Assembly: GCA_017307865.1 (NCBI GenBank)
Contig: JAFKGE010000033.1
Span: 1-64,000 of the forward strand
Direction: 5' to 3'
From: Burkholderiales bacterium
GTDB taxonomy: Bacteria > Pseudomonadota > Gammaproteobacteria > Burkholderiales > Burkholderiaceae_C
Length of the DNA: 64,000 nucleotides
The first letter of the stretch is position 1. Each line of letters opens with the position of its first letter. The position numbers and the translations under genes are program-made. Of the stretch, positions 25,789 to 35,433 are shown piece by piece. A model generated the notes under the pieces. It searched no databases. It saw only the letters and a program-made list of their open reading frames with translations, and was not told the DNA's origin.

Positions 25789-26661
25789 ATGACCGCCAAA
25801 GATACTCGCAAAACCCTGCTGCAACTGGCGCAGCAGCGGCAGGCCACCCTGGTGCCGGGGGCCTTCAACGCGCTGTCGGCGCGCCTGATCGAGGAGCTGG
25901 GGTTCGAAGCCATCTACGTCAGCGGCGCCGGCGTGACCAACATGAGCCTGGGCCTGCCCGACCAGGGCTTCATGGGCCTGGCCGAGATCGCCGAGCACAC
26001 CCAGCGCATCCGTGACGTGGTGCGGCTGCCGCTGATCGTCGACGCCGACACCGGCTTCGGCAACGCCGTCAACGTCTACCACACGGTGCGCCGGCTCGAG
26101 CGCGCCGGCGCCGACTGCGTGCAACTCGAAGACCAGACCAGCCCCAAGCGTTGCGGCCATTTCAGCGGCAAGGACGTGGTCGACACCGCCGAGATGGTGG
26201 GCAAGATCCGCGCCGCGGTCGATGCGCGGGCCGATAGTGGCCTGCTGGTGATGGCGCGCACCGACGCGGCCGCCGTGCACGGCTTCGACGCCGCCGTCGA
26301 ACGCGCCGCGCGCTACGCCGAGGCGGGTGCCGACATCCTGTTCGTCGAGGCGCTGACCGAGGCCGGGCAGGTGCGTGCGCTGCCCGGACTGCTCAACCGC
26401 CCGCTGCTGATGAACCTGGTGCTGGGCGGGCGCACGCCGGTGCTGCCGCAGGCCGAGCTGGCCGCCGCCGGCTATGGCCTGGTGCTGTACGCCAATGCCG
26501 CTTTGCAGGCGGCCGTGGCCGGCATGACGCGGGCGCTGGGGCAGCTGAAGGCCACGGGCGCGCTGAGCGAAGACCCGGTGCTGGTGGCGCCCTTTGCCGA
26601 GCGCCAGCGCCTGGTGAACAAGCCGGCGTGGGACGCGCTGGAGCAGCGCTATGCCGACTGA
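25789..26661 (+). CDS. Isocitrate lyase/PEP mutase superfamily enzyme
   Basis: A 290-residue TIM-barrel enzyme of the superfamily that includes 2-methylisocitrate lyase, oxaloacetate decarboxylase and carboxyphosphonoenolpyruvate mutase. Visible motifs are VSGAGVTN, the metal-binding DADTGFGN (D85 and D87), QLEDQ (E114) and the mobile loop SPKRCGHFSGK with C122, as in 2-methylisocitrate lyases. ATG 25789 follows GGAG. The last 11 bases overlap the PrpF-like gene, so the two are co-transcribed and act in one pathway. A C-C lyase acting on the product of PrpF or the Tct substrate is likely; the exact substrate is inference. Confidence 0.8.
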   Translation: MTAKDTRKTLLQLAQQRQATLVPGAFNALSARLIEELGFEAIYVSGAGVTNMSLGLPDQGFMGLAEIAEHTQRIRDVVRLPLIVDADTGFGNAVNVYHTVRRLERAGADCVQLEDQTSPKRCGHFSGKDVVDTAEMVGKIRAAVDARADSGLLVMARTDAAAVHGFDAAVERAARYAEAGADILFVEALTEAGQVRALPGLLNRPLLMNLVLGGRTPVLPQAELAAAGYGLVLYANAALQAAVAGMTRALGQLKATGALSEDPVLVAPFAERQRLVNKPAWDALEQRYAD

Positions 26662-27802
26662 GACCATCGCCATCGCCGCCACCTTCATGCGCGGCGGCAC
26701 CAGCAAGGGCCTGTTCTTCCTGCCGACCGACCTGCCGGCCGAGCCCGCGGCGCGCGACGCGCTGCTGCTGCGCGCCATCGGCAGCCCCGACCCGTACGCG
26801 CGCCACATCGACGGCCTGGGCGGCGCCACGTCGAGCACCAGCAAGGTGGTGCTGGTGCAGCGCTCGGCGCGGCCCGGCTGCGATGTGGACTACCTGTTTG
26901 GCCAGGTCGCCATCGACCAGCCGCTGATCGACTGGAGCGGCTCCTGCGGCAATCTGGCGGCCGCCGTCGGCCCGTTCGCGCTGCACGCTGGCCTGGTCGA
27001 TGGCGCACCGGCTGACGGACTGGCCACCGTGCGCATCTGGCAGGCCAACCTGGGCCAGCGCATCGTCGCCCATGTGCCGATGCAGGGCGGGCAGGTGCGG
27101 GAGCTGGGCGACTTTGTGCTGGACGGCGTGCCGTTTGCGGCGGCCGAGATCCGGCTCGACTTTCTGGACCCGGCCGGTGGCGGCGGCCTGCCGCTGCTGC
27201 CCACGGGTCGGGTGCAGGACGTGCTGCCGGTGCCAGGCCTGGGGCCGGTGCCGGCCACGCTGGTCAACTCGGGCAACGCCACCGTGATCGTGCCGGCGGC
27301 GAGCCTGGGCCTGGCGGGCACCGAGCTGCCGGCGCAGCTGAACACCGACGCGGCGCTGCTGGCGCGCTGCGAGGCCGTGCGCGCGCAGGGCGCCGTGGTC
27401 ATGGGCCTGGCCGCCACGCCGGCGCAGGCCACGCGCGAGCGCCCGGCCACGCCCAAGCTGGCGCTGGTGGGCGCGCCCGCCGACTACGTCGCCAGCGACG
27501 GCCGGGCGGTGGCCGCCGGCCAGATGGACGTGCTGGTGCGCATGGTGTCGATGGGGCAGTTTCACCACGCGCTGCCGGGCACTGGCGCGATCGCGCTGGC
27601 CTCGGCCGCGGCGCTGCCCGGCACGCTGCTGGCGCCCTGGAGCGGCGAGGGTACCGGCCTGCGCATGGGCCACCCGTCCGGCTGCATCGAGACCGAAGCC
27701 GAGGCGGCGCAGGACGCCGACGGCGCCTGGCGCATCCGCCGCGTCAGCGTCAGCCGCAGCGCGCGGCGGCTGATGACGGGTCAGGTCTGGGTGCCGCGCT
27801 GA
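26651..27802 (+). CDS. PrpF-family isomerase (methylaconitate or oxalomesaconate type)
   Basis: A 383-residue protein of the PrpF/GalD fold (two diaminopimelate-epimerase-like halves). It starts with the family signature ATFMRGGTSKGLFF and has GGATSSTSKV, SGSCGNLAAAVGPFA with the catalytic-type Cys (about residue 98), and GHPSGCIETE near the C-terminus. Relatives are 2-methylaconitate cis-trans isomerase, 4-oxalomesaconate tautomerase and aconitate isomerases. The start overlaps the end of the lyase gene. Neighbouring Tct genes favour a tricarboxylate such as aconitate or methylaconitate; prpC and acnD are not here, and no gallate genes are present. Confidence 0.8.
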   Translation: MPTETIAIAATFMRGGTSKGLFFLPTDLPAEPAARDALLLRAIGSPDPYARHIDGLGGATSSTSKVVLVQRSARPGCDVDYLFGQVAIDQPLIDWSGSCGNLAAAVGPFALHAGLVDGAPADGLATVRIWQANLGQRIVAHVPMQGGQVRELGDFVLDGVPFAAAEIRLDFLDPAGGGGLPLLPTGRVQDVLPVPGLGPVPATLVNSGNATVIVPAASLGLAGTELPAQLNTDAALLARCEAVRAQGAVVMGLAATPAQATRERPATPKLALVGAPADYVASDGRAVAAGQMDVLVRMVSMGQFHHALPGTGAIALASAAALPGTLLAPWSGEGTGLRMGHPSGCIETEAEAAQDADGAWRIRRVSVSRSARRLMTGQVWVPR

Positions 27803-27817
27803 TCACGCGGTGCTGGC

Positions 27818-29077
<1,260 letters not shown>

Positions 29078-29094
29078 GGTTGGCTCCTTGTGAG

Positions 29095-29147
29095 AAAAAT
29101 CGGGCTCCAGCCCAGGTGGATCAAGCGCGAGAAGCTATGATTTTTGA
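29095..29147 (-). repeat. Dispersed ATAGCT/GCGCTTG repeat overlapping a gene end
   Basis: On the minus strand it reads AATCATAGCTTCTCGCGCTTGA, then a GGGCTGGAGCC arm and CGATTTTT. The TAG of its ATAGCT core is the stop codon of the phosphotransferase gene at 29135-30223. Confidence 0.75.
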
Positions 29148-30223
29148 GTAAACCGCCAGGCCAACTCGGCCATCGGCCGGGCGCGCGCGCCGTTGGCCCG
29201 CGCCTGCTCGCTGCTGGCGGTGCCGGCCTCCACCCGCTTGGCGATGCCCTGCAGGATGGCGGCGATGCGGAACATGTTGTAGGCCAGGTAAAAGTTCCAG
29301 TCCGGCGCCAGCTGCTCGGGCGTGGCAAAGCCGGTGCGTTCGCAGTAGCGGCGGATGTAGTCCTGCTCGCGCGGGATGCCGAGCGCCGCCAGGTCGAGCC
29401 CGCCGATGCCGCGGAACTGGCTGGCGTCGATGTGCCAGGACATGCAGTGGTAGCTGAAGTCGGCCAGCGGGTGGCCCAGCGTCGACAGCTCCCAGTCCAG
29501 CACGGCCAGCACGCGCGGCTCGCGCGGGTGAAAGATCAGGTTGTCGAGCCGGAAGTCGCCGTGCACGATGGACGTCAGCTCGGTGCGGGCGCTGGCCGGC
29601 ATGTGGGCCGGCAGCCATTCGATCAGGCGATCCATCTCGGGGATGGGCTGGGTGACCGAGGCCAGGTACTGCTTGCTCCAGCGGCCGATCTGGCGCTCGA
29701 AGTAGTTGCCGCTCTTGCCGTAGTGCTCCAGGCCCTGGGCCTTGAAGTCCACCGTGTGCAGCGCGGCGATGACGCGGTTCATCTCGTCGTAGTGGGCGCC
29801 GCGCTCGGCCGGCGTCATGCCGGGCAGGCCCTGGTCCCACAGCACGCGGCCCTCGACGAACTCCATGATGTAGAAGGCGCGGCCGATGACGGCCTCGTCC
29901 TCGCACAGCGCATGCATGTGCGCCACCGGCACGGCCGTGCCCGCCAGGCCCTTCATGACCGCGAATTCGCGCTCGATGGCGTGCGCCGAGGGCAGCAGCT
30001 TGGCCACCGGCCCCGGCTTGGCGCGCATGACGTAGGTGCGCCCCGGCGTGACGAGCTTGTAGGTGGGGTTGGACTGCCCGCCCTTGAACATCTCGACCGT
30101 GAGCGGGCCGACAAAGCCCGCGACGTGCTGCGTCATCCAGGCCGCCAGGGCGGCGACGTCGAAGGCGTGGGGGGCGGAGACCGGGCGCGTGCCCACGAAG
30201 GCGTCGGTGGGGTTGCTGCTCAT
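29135..30223 (-). CDS. APH/ACAD10-type phosphotransferase family protein
   Basis: A 362-residue cytoplasmic kinase-like protein. The N-terminal lobe has FKGGQSNPTY and YVMRAKPGP with the ATP-binding Lys; the C-terminal lobe has the catalytic loop VHGDFRLDNLIF (H and D) and the metal-binding VLDWELSTLGHPLAD. Homologues phosphorylate 4-hydroxyacyl-CoAs before rearrangement by the partner dehydrogenase, which is encoded next on the same strand. The stop codon TAG and the last codons come from a dispersed repeat. Start ATG 30223 lies just after the Crp-like gene stop (22 bp). Confidence 0.88.
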   Translation of the reverse strand: MSSNPTDAFVGTRPVSAPHAFDVAALAAWMTQHVAGFVGPLTVEMFKGGQSNPTYKLVTPGRTYVMRAKPGPVAKLLPSAHAIEREFAVMKGLAGTAVPVAHMHALCEDEAVIGRAFYIMEFVEGRVLWDQGLPGMTPAERGAHYDEMNRVIAALHTVDFKAQGLEHYGKSGNYFERQIGRWSKQYLASVTQPIPEMDRLIEWLPAHMPASARTELTSIVHGDFRLDNLIFHPREPRVLAVLDWELSTLGHPLADFSYHCMSWHIDASQFRGIGGLDLAALGIPREQDYIRRYCERTGFATPEQLAPDWNFYLAYNMFRIAAILQGIAKRVEAGTASSEQARANGARARPMAELAWRFTQKS

Positions 30224-30245
30224 GTCGGTCTCCCGGATGTCGTCG

Positions 30246-30965
30246 CTAGGTTTCGCCCTCGCCGATGCGCAGCAGCGCCACGCGATCGCGCACGATGAGG
30301 CCGGCCGGCTCGATGCGGATGACCGCCTCGCGCTCCATGGTTTTCAGCTCCTGGTTGACGCGCTGGCGCGAGGCGCCCAGCAGCTGCGCCAGCTCTTCCT
30401 GCGCCAGTTGCAGCGAGATGCGCAGCTCGTCGTCCACCGGCGTGTTGGGCACGCCGTAGCTGCGCGCCAGGTGCAGCAGCTGCTTGGCCAGGCGCGCGCG
30501 CAGCGGCAGGCTGCTCAGGTCCTCCACCTGGCCGAACAGCAGCCGGATGCGCCGCGCCTGCAGGCGCATCAGCGCTTCGTACAGCTCGTTGTGCTGGGCC
30601 AGGATCTTTTGAAAGTCGGCGCGCGTCACGCACAGGATGGTGGTGGCGCCATGGGCGTAGGTGTCGTGCGTGCGCCGGTCGCCGTCGAACATGGCCACGT
30701 CGCCGAACCACACGCCCGGCTCCACGTAGGTCAGGGTGATCTGCTTGCCCGCCAGCGTGGTCGAGCTGACGCGCACCGCGCCCTTGGCGCAGGCCACCCA
30801 CAGCTCGGGGCTGTCGCCCCGGGCGCTGATCAGGTCGCCGTCGTGATAGCGTTTGACGAATGCGCATCGAAGAATGTCGTGCCGAAGCGAAGGGGAGAGC
30901 GAGGCGAACCAGCGTCCGCCGTTGATCGCCTCTCGTTCCTCCATGGTAAGAATGGGCTCGTCCAT
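30246..30965 (-). CDS. Crp/Fnr-family transcriptional regulator
   Basis: A 239-residue regulator with an N-terminal cyclic-nucleotide-binding-like beta barrel (about residues 20-135: GDLISARGDSPELWVACAKG ... GVWFGDVAMFDG), a dimerisation helix, and a C-terminal helix-turn-helix (SLQLAQEELAQLLGASRQRVNQELKTME). The Fnr-type Fe-S cysteines are absent, so it is not an oxygen sensor of that type; the effector is unknown. ATG 30965 is chosen; a TTG at 30989 has GGAGG upstream but with only three bases between. It precedes the phosphotransferase and dehydrogenase genes on the same strand and may regulate them. Confidence 0.87.
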   Translation of the reverse strand: MDEPILTMEEREAINGGRWFASLSPSLRHDILRCAFVKRYHDGDLISARGDSPELWVACAKGAVRVSSTTLAGKQITLTYVEPGVWFGDVAMFDGDRRTHDTYAHGATTILCVTRADFQKILAQHNELYEALMRLQARRIRLLFGQVEDLSSLPLRARLAKQLLHLARSYGVPNTPVDDELRISLQLAQEELAQLLGASRQRVNQELKTMEREAVIRIEPAGLIVRDRVALLRIGEGET

Positions 30966-31036
30966 GGCCTGTCGTTTGAGTGACTGCAAAAGCCTCCATT
31001 GTCACGCGGGAGACCGGCGCGGTCGGCGCGGGCGCG

Positions 31037-31816
31037 CTATTCGTAGCGCGGCGCGTGCTTGCCCAGGAAGGCGGCGATGCCGATGCCGCCGTTGGGGTGG
31101 TGCAGGTTGCGCACGAAGTGCTCGCGCTCGGCCGCCAGGTGCTCGTGCAGGCTGCGCCCGCCGGCGTCCTGCACCAGCTCCTTGATGCTGGCCAGCGCGT
31201 TGGGCGCGCGCGCGCCCAGCTGGGCGGCCCAGGCCAGGGCCGTGTCCAGCGCCTGGCCGGCCTCGCACACGCGGCCCACCACGCCCAGCTGGTGCAGGCG
31301 CTCGGCGCCGACGCGCTCGCCGCCCAGCAGCAGCTCGCCCGCCAGCTGGCGCGGCAGCGCGCGCGCCAGCTGCCAGCTGCCGCCGCCGTCGGGCGACAGC
31401 GCCACGTTGCTGTAGGCCATGACGAAGATGGCGTTGCGCGCGGCCACGATCAGGTCGCACGCCAGCGCCAGCGAAAAGCCGGCGCCCGCGGCCGCGCCCT
31501 CGACGGCAGCGATCACCGGCTTGGGGCAGGTGACGATGGCCTCGATCCAGTTGTTCAGGCCCTCGATGGAGCGCGCCTGCACCTCGGGCGGCTGCTCGCG
31601 GTTGGCCAGCAGGCGCTGCAGGTTGCCGCCGGCGCAGAAGGTGCGGCCCTCGCCGGTGATGAGCACGGCGCGCACGTCGGCATTGCTCTCGGCGGCGTTG
31701 AGCGCTTCGACGCCGGCGGCGTAGATCTCGGGGCCCAGGGCATTGCGGTGCTCGGGGTTGCTGATGGTCAGCACCAGGGTGGCGCCGTCCATGGTGCTGC
31801 GCAGTTCGGCCGTCAT
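31037..31816 (-). CDS. Enoyl-CoA hydratase/isomerase family protein
   Basis: A 259-residue crotonase. It has NPEHRNALGPEIY, the oxyanion-hole segment FCAGGNLQRL, and AAVEGAAAGAGFSLALACDL. The catalytic position in the fold reads SNVALSPDGGGSWQLARALP, where one of the two hydratase glutamates is Asp. This wording resembles the enzyme annotated as an alternative type of oxepin-CoA hydrolase, but simple enoyl-CoA hydratase activity is equally possible. It lies just downstream of the 3-hydroxyacyl-CoA dehydrogenase gene on the same strand with a dispersed repeat between them, so both probably act in one beta-oxidation-type pathway. Confidence 0.85.
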   Translation of the reverse strand: MTAELRSTMDGATLVLTISNPEHRNALGPEIYAAGVEALNAAESNADVRAVLITGEGRTFCAGGNLQRLLANREQPPEVQARSIEGLNNWIEAIVTCPKPVIAAVEGAAAGAGFSLALACDLIVAARNAIFVMAYSNVALSPDGGGSWQLARALPRQLAGELLLGGERVGAERLHQLGVVGRVCEAGQALDTALAWAAQLGARAPNALASIKELVQDAGGRSLHEHLAAEREHFVRNLHHPNGGIGIAAFLGKHAPRYE

Positions 31817-31831
31817 GCCCGTCCTCGTTGC

Positions 31832-31896
31832 TTTGATTTCAATAGCTTCTCGCGCTTGCTGTATCTGGGCTGGAGCCCGATTCGGCTTGAAAAAAG
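31832..31896 (+). repeat. Dispersed ATAGCT/GCGCTTG repeat, intergenic copy
   Basis: Reads TTTGATTTCAATAGCTTCTC, GCGCTTGCTG, TATCTGGGCTGGAGCCCGAT and TCGGCTTGAAAAA. It fills almost the whole gap between the two minus-strand fatty-acid genes and ends one base after the dehydrogenase stop. Confidence 0.8.
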
Positions 31897-31897
31897 C

Positions 31898-33421
31898 TCA
31901 GGCCTCCTCATGCATCAGGCTCAGGCCGATGGCGCCGCGCCGGCGCAGCCAGGGGCTGGGGCGATAGCGCGGATCGCCGTACACGGTCTGCATGTTGAAC
32001 AGCACCTCCAGCACGTTGGCCGGGCCGTAGCGGTCGCCCATGGCCAGCGGGCCCAGCGGGTAGCCCAGGCCCAGGGTGACGGCGGTCTCCAGGTCCTGCG
32101 GCGTGCACACGCGCTGCTGGCACATGTCGGCGGCGATGTTGACGATGGTGGCCACCACGCGCTGGGTGACGAAGCCGCCCGAGTCGCGGATCACGCTGAC
32201 CGCCTTGCCGTCCCTGGCGAACAGCGCGTGCGCGGCGTCGCGCATGTCGGCGCGCGTGGCGGGGTTGGTGGCCAGCACGCGGCGCTTGGTGGCGGCGTCT
32301 TCCACCAGCAGGTCGATGCCGACGGTGCGCGCCGGGTCCAGCCGCTCGACCACCGCCACGGTGGTGACGTCGAAGCCCAGCGGCGCGACCAGGGTGAGGG
32401 CCTGCGGCGAGGGCGACTGGCCGGTCTCGATCCGCGCGCCCAGATCCTTCAGCAGCTGCAGCAGCTCGGCGCGGCGCGCGGCGCGGGTGGACACCCACAC
32501 CGGCGGCATTTCGGCCACCTGCGGCACCGGCGGCTCGGGCGCCATCTGCGCCTTGCCGTCGACATAGGCATAAAAGCCGTCGCCGCTTTTCTTGCCCACC
32601 ACGCCGCCGGCCAGGCGCTGCGCGGTGATGACGCTGGGGCGGTAGCGCGGCTCCTCGTAGTACTGGTGGTAGATCGACTCCATCACGGGGTGCGAGACGT
32701 CCAGGGCCGTCAGGTCGAACAGCTCGAACGGGCCCAGGCGAAAGCCGACCTGGTCCTTCAGGATGCGGTCGATGGTGGCGAAGTCGGCCACGCCTTCGCC
32801 CACGATGCGCAGCGCCTCGGTGCCGTAGCCGCGTCCGGCGTGGTTGACGATGAAGCCCGGCGTGTCGCCCGCCTGCACCGGCGTGTGGCCCATCTGGCGC
32901 GCGAAGGCGGCCAGGCGCTGGCACACGGCCGCATCGGTCTTCAGGCCCGCGATGCATTCGACCACCTTCATCAGCGGCACCGGGTTGAAGAAGTGGTAGC
33001 CGGCGAACTGCCGCGGGCGCTTCAGGCCGGCGGCGATCGCCGTCACCGACAGCGAGGAGGTGTTGGTGGCCAGCACCGCCGTCGGCTGCACGATGCCTTC
33101 GAGCTCGGCGAACAGGCTTTTCTTGACGTCCAGGCGCTCGACGATGGCCTCGACCACCAGGTCGCAATCGGCCAGGTCGACCAATTGCGCCGCGGGCTTG
33201 AGGCGCGCCTTGCAGGCGGCCGCGGCCTCGGGCGTCAGCTTGCCTTTCTCAGCCAGCTTGTCCCATTGCGCGCCGAGCGCGGCCTGGGCCTTGGCGACGG
33301 CATCGGGCTGGGTGTCGAACAGGCGCACCACGGCGCCGGCCTGGGCGGCGATCTGCGCGATGCCGCGCCCCATGGCGCCGGTGCCGACGAGACCGACGGT
33401 GGGAAATTCGGGAGTGCTCAT
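31898..33421 (-). CDS. 3-hydroxyacyl-CoA dehydrogenase (PaaH-like)
   Basis: A 507-residue NAD-dependent dehydrogenase converting 3-hydroxyacyl-CoA to 3-ketoacyl-CoA. The N-terminal Rossmann domain has VGLVGTGAMGRGIAQIAAQAG; LATNTSSLSVTAIA and GYHFFNPVPLMKVVE carry the catalytic Ser and His region, and the first C-terminal domain has GFIVNHAGRGYGTEAL. A second 3HCDH domain follows after residue 400 (GFVTQRVVATIVNIAADM), giving the long PaaH type used in phenylacetate and dicarboxylate degradation. No other paa genes are in the window, so the pathway remains open. Confidence 0.9.
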   Translation of the reverse strand: MSTPEFPTVGLVGTGAMGRGIAQIAAQAGAVVRLFDTQPDAVAKAQAALGAQWDKLAEKGKLTPEAAAACKARLKPAAQLVDLADCDLVVEAIVERLDVKKSLFAELEGIVQPTAVLATNTSSLSVTAIAAGLKRPRQFAGYHFFNPVPLMKVVECIAGLKTDAAVCQRLAAFARQMGHTPVQAGDTPGFIVNHAGRGYGTEALRIVGEGVADFATIDRILKDQVGFRLGPFELFDLTALDVSHPVMESIYHQYYEEPRYRPSVITAQRLAGGVVGKKSGDGFYAYVDGKAQMAPEPPVPQVAEMPPVWVSTRAARRAELLQLLKDLGARIETGQSPSPQALTLVAPLGFDVTTVAVVERLDPARTVGIDLLVEDAATKRRVLATNPATRADMRDAAHALFARDGKAVSVIRDSGGFVTQRVVATIVNIAADMCQQRVCTPQDLETAVTLGLGYPLGPLAMGDRYGPANVLEVLFNMQTVYGDPRYRPSPWLRRRGAIGLSLMHEEA

Positions 33422-33468
33422 GACGGGAGATTATGGTGGAGGGAATGGGTGGACGCGGCGGCGGCGCG

Positions 33469-34167
33469 TCAGGCCGGCGTCATGCCGTTGGCCTGCTTGA
33501 TGGCGGCGGTGGCGGGCGCCGCCAGGCGCGCCAGCAGGGCGCGCGCGGCATCGGGTTGGCGGGCGCTGGCGGCCACGCCGCCGGCAAAAATGGTGTCGAT
33601 CTGGATCGCGTCGGGCAGCGGGCCCAGCAGGCTGATGCCCGGCAGGTGCATCAGCTCGCTGAGCTGCTGAAAGCCCAGCTCGACCTCGCCGCGCGCGATC
33701 AGCGCGCCCACCGGGGTGCCCGGCGGCGGCGTGACCAGCTTCGCGCGCACCGCATCGGTGATGCCCCAGCGCTCGAACAATGCCGCCAGCGCCACGCCGC
33801 TGGGGCCGGTGGAATAGCCCACGCTGCGCGCGGCCAGCACGGCGGCCTTGACCGCCGCTTCGCTGCCGATGTCGGGCCGCGGCGCACCGGCGCGCACGGC
33901 CACCGCCACGCCCGAATGCACCAGGTCGACGCGCGAGTCGGCGCGCACGTGGCCGCCGGCCAGCAGGCGCTGCAGCGCATCGGCGCCCAGCACCACGGCG
34001 TCGAAGGCCTCGCCCGCCGCCACGCGCTGGGCAGCATCGACGCCGCCCACCGATTCCAGCCGCACCGCCACCTCGGGGTGGGCCAGCGCGTCGGCGGCCA
34101 GCAGCTCGGCCAGCAGCTGCTGCGTGGCCTTGGAGGAGATCAGGTGCAGGGGCGAAGGTGTGTTCAT
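33469..34167 (-). CDS. Periplasmic-binding-protein-like domain protein without signal peptide
   Basis: A 232-residue protein that looks like a ModA/type 2 periplasmic binding protein: SKATQQLLAELLA at the start, FDAVVLGADAL, GVAVAVRAGAPRPDIGSEAAVKAAVLAARSVGYSTGPSG, and GELGFQQ-like VELGFQQLSEL. Remarkably, it starts directly at the first beta strand (MNTPSPLHLIS) and no export signal is seen in frame upstream. So it may be a cytoplasmic sensor-type protein, or the true start lies in a form I cannot see. No ABC transporter genes are adjacent. Ligand and role are unknown. Confidence 0.7.
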   Translation of the reverse strand: MNTPSPLHLISSKATQQLLAELLAADALAHPEVAVRLESVGGVDAAQRVAAGEAFDAVVLGADALQRLLAGGHVRADSRVDLVHSGVAVAVRAGAPRPDIGSEAAVKAAVLAARSVGYSTGPSGVALAALFERWGITDAVRAKLVTPPPGTPVGALIARGEVELGFQQLSELMHLPGISLLGPLPDAIQIDTIFAGGVAASARQPDAARALLARLAAPATAAIKQANGMTPA

Positions 34168-34212
34168 CTCGGTTTTCCATGGCGCGGCGGGTCATCCGCG
34201 GTGCAAGCAGTC

Positions 34213-34339
34213 CAAAGAGCCCAACGGCCGCGGAGCAGGCCATGCGGGTGCACCCGTGGCCGGGGTCTCCCCGGCCACTGGGTGCGCCCCCTTGGGGGGA
34301 GGCGCAACATCGCGCAGCGAGTGGAGCAACGGGGGTGGT
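34213..34339. repeat. Palindromic dispersed repeat, about 130 bp (copy 1)
   Basis: The copy begins near GCCCAACGGCCGCGGAGCAGG, contains the hairpin GTGGCCGGGG-TCT-CCCCGGCCAC, then GCCCCCTTGGGGGGAGGC, and ends CGAGTGGAGCAACGGGGGTG. It fills the gap between two minus-strand genes. Copies with the same order of parts are at 41534 and 52514. Confidence 0.88.
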
Positions 34340-34346
34340 CCATCTT

Positions 34347-35354
34347 TCAGCGGCGCACCTGCAGGGCGCCGGGGTTGACGATGTTGCTGGGCGTGCCGCG
34401 CAGGTAGTTGACGATGTTGTCGAAGGCGGCGCCGAAGTACAGCTCGTAGCTGTCCTGCTCGACGTAGCCGATGTGCGGCGTGCAGATGCAGTTTTCGAGC
34501 CGCAGCAGCGCGTGGCCCTGCAGGATCGGCTCGCTCTCGAACACGTCCACCGCCGCCATGCCGGGGCGGCCACGGTTGAGTGCGCTGACCAGCGCGTCGG
34601 GCTCGACCAGCTCGGCGCGCGAGGTGTTGACCAGCAGCGCCGAGGGCTTCATGCGGGCCAGGTCGTCGAGCTTGACGATGCCCAGGGTGGCGTCGACCAG
34701 GCGCAGGTGCAGCGACAGCACGTCGGACAGGGCGAAGAACTCGGCGCGTGTGGGGGCCGCGTGGTGGCCGTCGGCGCGCGCGCGCGCCATCGATTCGGGC
34801 GAGCCCCAGACCAGCACCGGCATGCCGAAGGCGCGGCCGTAACCGGCCACGATCTGGCCGATGCGCCCGTAGCCCCAGATGCCCAGGGTGCGCCCGCGCA
34901 GCACGCTGCCGAGGCCGAAGTTGGGCGGCATGGATGCGCTTTTCAGGCCCGACTGCTGCCAGGCGCCGTGCTTGAGGTTGCCGATGTACTGCGGCAGCCG
35001 GCGCATGGCGGCCATGATGAGCGCCCAGGTCAGCTCGGCCGGCGCGATCGGCGAGCCGGCGCCTTCGGCCACCACGATGCCGCGCTCGGTGCAGGCTGCC
35101 AGGTCGATGTGCGGGCCCACGCGCCCGGTCTGCGAAATCATCCTCAGGCGCGGCAGTTTTTCGATCAGCTGGCGCGTGACGTGCGTGCGCTCGCGGATCA
35201 GCACCAGCACCTCGGCGTCGCGCAGCCGCACGGCCAGTTGCCCCAGACCCTTGATGGTGTTGGTGTAGACCTTGGCCGGGTAGGGCTCCAGCCGGGCGGC
35301 GCAGGCCAGCTTGCGCACCGCGTCCTGGTAGTCATCGAGTATGACGATGTTCAT
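34347..35354 (-). CDS. D-2-hydroxyacid dehydrogenase
   Basis: A 335-residue NAD(P)-dependent dehydrogenase with all expected motifs: the nucleotide loop LGIWGYGRIGQIVAGYGRAFG, catalytic Arg in LLVNTSRAELVE, Glu in AAVDVFESEPI and His in CTPHIGYVEQD. The phosphoglycerate-dehydrogenase-like part GRVGPHIDLAACTERGI is also typical. It can reduce 2-keto acids or oxidise D-2-hydroxy acids; the substrate cannot be read from sequence. ATG 35354 is the first start. It is followed by a palindromic repeat and the binding-protein-like gene. A degenerate relative is at 8052-9023. Confidence 0.88.
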   Translation of the reverse strand: MNIVILDDYQDAVRKLACAARLEPYPAKVYTNTIKGLGQLAVRLRDAEVLVLIRERTHVTRQLIEKLPRLRMISQTGRVGPHIDLAACTERGIVVAEGAGSPIAPAELTWALIMAAMRRLPQYIGNLKHGAWQQSGLKSASMPPNFGLGSVLRGRTLGIWGYGRIGQIVAGYGRAFGMPVLVWGSPESMARARADGHHAAPTRAEFFALSDVLSLHLRLVDATLGIVKLDDLARMKPSALLVNTSRAELVEPDALVSALNRGRPGMAAVDVFESEPILQGHALLRLENCICTPHIGYVEQDSYELYFGAAFDNIVNYLRGTPSNIVNPGALQVRR

Positions 35355-35433
35355 GCGCGCATTGTGCCGCGCGGCGCGCGCGCCGATGTTCGCGAATGCA
35401 AGGGCCCGGCGTCGGCGGGCGCGGGCCCCCGCC

